DNA of 13,547 nt from CAYUUW01 sp964448005 (lineage in GTDB: Bacteria > Patescibacteriota > Gracilibacteria > UM-FILTER-43-11): positions 1 through 13,547 of the forward strand of contig CAYUUW010000037.1 of NCBI GenBank assembly GCA_964448005.1, in the 5' to 3' direction. The notes under the pieces were generated by a model, which did no database searches, was not told the origin of the DNA, and was given only the letters and a program-made list of their open reading frames with translations. How positions within the stretch are numbered: position 1 is the stretch's first letter; every line of letters begins with the position of its first letter. This document shows, piece after piece, positions 11,815-13,547 of this stretch. The translations under genes and the position numbers were made by a program.

Positions 11815-11843
11815 TTGCTTTTTAAAGGCCAACTTCCTACAAT
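11815..11843 (+). promoter_or_regulatory. promoter of the Trp-rich membrane protein gene
   Basis: TTGCTT (11815-11820) and TACAAT (11838-11843) are separated by exactly 17 bp. Transcription would start near 11850, only a few bases before the ATG at 11854, so the mRNA would be almost leaderless. The in-frame TTG at 11815 is the -35 element, not a start codon. Confidence 0.6.
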
Positions 11844-11853
11844 TGCCTTCCGC

Positions 11854-12261
11854 ATGAGCCCTTTAAAAAAATCGCTTCCAGGATCAGCATTTGGTCTGCC
11901 GCCAGAATTCCCTGTGCGGCAGCTCGAACTTGCTCCTCTCCATCGCAGAAAGGATTCTTGGAAAATGGACCCTTTGCTCACCTTTCTTTTCTTCATTCTC
12001 TTCGCCTTCTTCTTCGTGCGGGATTGGGCGCAGACTCCCCCTCTTCACATCCTCTCTTCATTGCTCGTGGGGCTCATCGTCCTTCCGCTCATCTGGCTGG
12101 GGGACTTGTGGGATTTGCTATGGGATCTTCGCCTTTGGGCTAGGTCCAAGCTGCTGCCTCGACAGTTCATGTGGCTGGGGGACTTGGGAAGCTGGCTTTT
12201 GGATCTCTGCCGCAAGATGCTTCCTCGAGAGCGGACTGAAAGCGCTTCGACCGTAAAGTAG
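11854..12261 (+). CDS. small Trp-rich membrane protein, unknown function (135 aa)
   Basis: The protein has a basic, Pro-rich N-terminal stretch (residues 1-37), then two hydrophobic segments (about 40-55, LLTFLFFILFAFFF, and 66-82, ILSSLLVGLIVLPLIW). After these comes an amphipathic region with a repeated motif, WLGDLWDLLWDLR (81-93) and WLGDLGSWLLDLC (107-119). It ends in a charged tail. I know no family with this repeat. The start at 11854 is supported by the promoter at 11815-11843. A later in-frame ATG at 11965 would begin just before the first membrane segment and is a real alternative; its upstream AAGGA is rather far away. The gene is divergent from the duplicated-domain gene and converges on ppsA, with a shared terminator between them. 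Confidence 0.65.
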   Translation: MSPLKKSLPGSAFGLPPEFPVRQLELAPLHRRKDSWKMDPLLTFLFFILFAFFFVRDWAQTPPLHILSSLLVGLIVLPLIWLGDLWDLLWDLRLWARSKLLPRQFMWLGDLGSWLLDLCRKMLPRERTESASTVK

Positions 12262-12297
12262 GCTGAGGGGAATGGCCCGAAAGACATCGAGGAGCGC

Positions 12298-12328
12298 AAA
12301 AAGGCCGGAGCTTCATGCTCCGGCCTTT
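12298..12328. terminator. bidirectional terminator between the Trp-rich gene and ppsA (GGCCGGAGC hairpin, copy 2)
   Basis: AAAGGCCGGAGC (12300-12311) pairs with GCTCCGGCCTTT (12317-12328) around a TTCAT loop. The five-A run at 12298-12302 gives a T-tract on the minus strand, so it fits best as the ppsA terminator, 15 bp after its stop. It can also stop plus-strand transcription, with a weaker T-run. Confidence 0.75.
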
Positions 12329-12342
12329 CAAATAATCTTGAT

Positions 12343-13547
12343 TCAGGCTTTCTTCGCTGGTTTTTTGATCTTGGCAGCCTTTTTGCGGAGAGGCCTTTTT
12401 GCCTTCCGTTTGGCAGGCTGGCCAGCCTTGGCGGGAGCTTTTTGAATGGAGGCCGGGCGAACACTTCCCCCCTTGGTCAGGTCGATCATGGTCTTGATCA
12501 CCGTGTCGGGGTTCAGCGACATGCTGTCGATGCCCTCTTCCGCCAGGAAGCGGGCGAATTCCGGATAATCGCTAGGAGCCTGGCCGCAGATGCCCACCTT
12601 TCGGCCTTTCTTTCTGCCGATGTCGATGATCTGGCGGATCAAGGCCTTCACCCCCTCGTCGCGCTCGTCGAACACGTGCCGCACCAGCTCCGAATCCCGA
12701 TCCACGCCCAGCGTGAGCTGGGTCAGGTCGTTGGAGCCGATGGAGAAGCCGTCGAAGATCTCGCAGAAGGCCTCGCCTTGGATCACATTGTTGGGGATCT
12801 CGCACATCACGTAGACCTCCAAGCCGTCCTTGCCCCGCTTCAGGCCGTTCTTCTCCATCTCGGCCAGCACCTTTCGGCCTTCCCCCACCGTGCGGCAGAA
12901 GGGAACCATGAGCTTGAGGTTCTTCAGGCCCATCTCATCGCGCACCTTCCTCATGGCGCGGCATTCCAGGGCGAAGGCATCGCGGTATTTGGGGTCGTAG
13001 TAGCGGCTCGCCCCGCGCCAGCCGATCATGGGATTCTCCTCCTTGGGCTCGTAGGCCTGGCCGCCGATCAGGTCGGCGTATTCGTTGGTCTTGAAATCGC
13101 TGAGGCGCACGATCACGTCCTTGGGGTAGAAGGCGGCGGCGATGGTTCCTACCCCTTCGGCTAGCTTGTCCACGAAGAAATCCGCCTTGTTGGCGTAGCC
13201 TTGGGTCAGCGCATCGATCTTGGCGATGACCGCCTTGTCCGTCAGCTTCCTGTAGTTCAGCAGAGCCATGGGATGGATCTGGATGGCGGCGTTGATGATG
13301 AATTCCAGCCGGGCCAGCCCCACACCGTCGTTGGGGATGAAGGAGGTCTGGAAGGCGATTTCCGGATTGCCCAGATTCAGCATGATCTTGGTCTGGGGCT
13401 TTTTCAGGTTCTTCAGGCTCGTGCGCTCGACCGAGAAATCCAGCAGGCCGTCATACACATTGCCAGCTTCGCCCTGGCAGGCCACGGTGATTTTTTGGCC
13501 GGTCTTCACCTTGCTGGCCACGTCGTTGGTGCCCACCACACAGGGAA
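12343..13547 (-). CDS. ppsA: phosphoenolpyruvate synthase, C-terminal part, with basic tail (5' end missing)
   Basis: About 400 C-terminal residues are visible, and the frame runs off the window end (the first residues read PCVVGTNDVASK). PEP synthase converts pyruvate, ATP and water to PEP, AMP and phosphate, for gluconeogenesis. The end of the phosphohistidine domain and the whole PEP/pyruvate-binding barrel are present: GVGLARLEFI, ENPMIGWRGASRYY, LMVPFCRTVGEG, CEIPNNVIQ, FSIGSNDLTQLTLGVDRDS and KVGICGQAPSDYPEF, whose Cys (codon 12586-12588) is the catalytic acid/base residue. The catalytic His region lies outside the window. The normal protein ends soon after SLNPDTVIKTMIDL. Here about 40 further residues follow, rich in Lys, Ala, Arg and Pro (codons 12346-12465, for example PAKRKAKRPLRKKAAKIKKP). 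The GGSDLT variant of pyruvate phosphate dikinase is ruled out by the SNDLTQLTLGVDRDS and ICGQAPSDYPEF pattern. The stop is followed by a hairpin terminator. Confidence 0.93.
   Translation of the reverse strand, partial: PCVVGTNDVASKVKTGQKITVACQGEAGNVYDGLLDFSVERTSLKNLKKPQTKIMLNLGNPEIAFQTSFIPNDGVGLARLEFIINAAIQIHPMALLNYRKLTDKAVIAKIDALTQGYANKADFFVDKLAEGVGTIAAAFYPKDVIVRLSDFKTNEYADLIGGQAYEPKEENPMIGWRGASRYYDPKYRDAFALECRAMRKVRDEMGLKNLKLMVPFCRTVGEGRKVLAEMEKNGLKRGKDGLEVYVMCEIPNNVIQGEAFCEIFDGFSIGSNDLTQLTLGVDRDSELVRHVFDERDEGVKALIRQIIDIGRKKGRKVGICGQAPSDYPEFARFLAEEGIDSMSLNPDTVIKTMIDLTKGGSVRPASIQKAPAKAGQPAKRKAKRPLRKKAAKIKKPAKKA

Overview
The window is a gene-dense piece of a bacterial chromosome. It is GC-rich, roughly 55-60 % by eye, apart from one AT-rich gene. 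The reading frames end normally at TAA, TAG and TGA, so the standard bacterial code fits. The recognisable genes are housekeeping: three rRNA-modification enzymes, a membrane pyrophosphatase and phosphoenolpyruvate synthase. They sit beside several proteins I cannot assign, as in a genome from a poorly characterised, possibly uncultured lineage. A Patescibacteria-type organism such as Peregrinibacteria is possible, but nothing here proves it.

Layout. 1-960: the 3' part of a VanW-family gene, then a 51-residue lipoprotein gene and a hairpin. 961-1662: an RsuA/RluB-type pseudouridine synthase. 1663-2161: a non-coding island of nested palindromic repeats in two and a half tandem copies. 2162-3055: an AT-rich orphan gene. 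3125-4611: rsmG (16S rRNA m7G methyltransferase) and rlmE (23S rRNA 2'-O-methyltransferase), separated by a structured 122-bp spacer. 4614-6779 (minus): a 721-residue TPR protein with a consensus sigma-70-type promoter. 6935-7738: an unassigned 267-residue protein, divergent from the TPR gene. 7872-8363: a YtxH-like membrane-anchored protein with a histone-H1-like tail. 8427-10454: a K+-independent proton-pumping pyrophosphatase, ended by a strong terminator. 10455-10969: a 515-bp region that looks like a small transcription unit, with a candidate promoter, stem-loop, 25-residue hydrophobic peptide and terminators. 10970-11713 (minus): an unassigned protein made of two homologous halves. 11854-12261 (plus, divergent): a small Trp-rich membrane protein. 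12343-13547 (minus, partial): the C-terminal part of PEP synthase, with an unusual 40-residue basic tail.

How the genes fit together. The rRNA-modification genes share one strand and would form a functional block around ribosome maturation, but the repeat island and the AT-rich gene split it. The pyrophosphatase and PEP synthase both conserve energy through phosphoanhydride chemistry: one uses PPi to pump protons, the other spends ATP to make PEP for gluconeogenesis. They are far apart and not co-transcribed. Several genes lack a Shine-Dalgarno sequence and have promoter-like elements very close to the start codon, so short-leader or leaderless mRNAs may be common here. The most unusual items are the lysine/alanine-rich tails on two unrelated proteins, the duplicated-domain protein with its divergent membrane partner, the peptide-coding small transcription unit, and the repeat island beside the AT-rich orphan.
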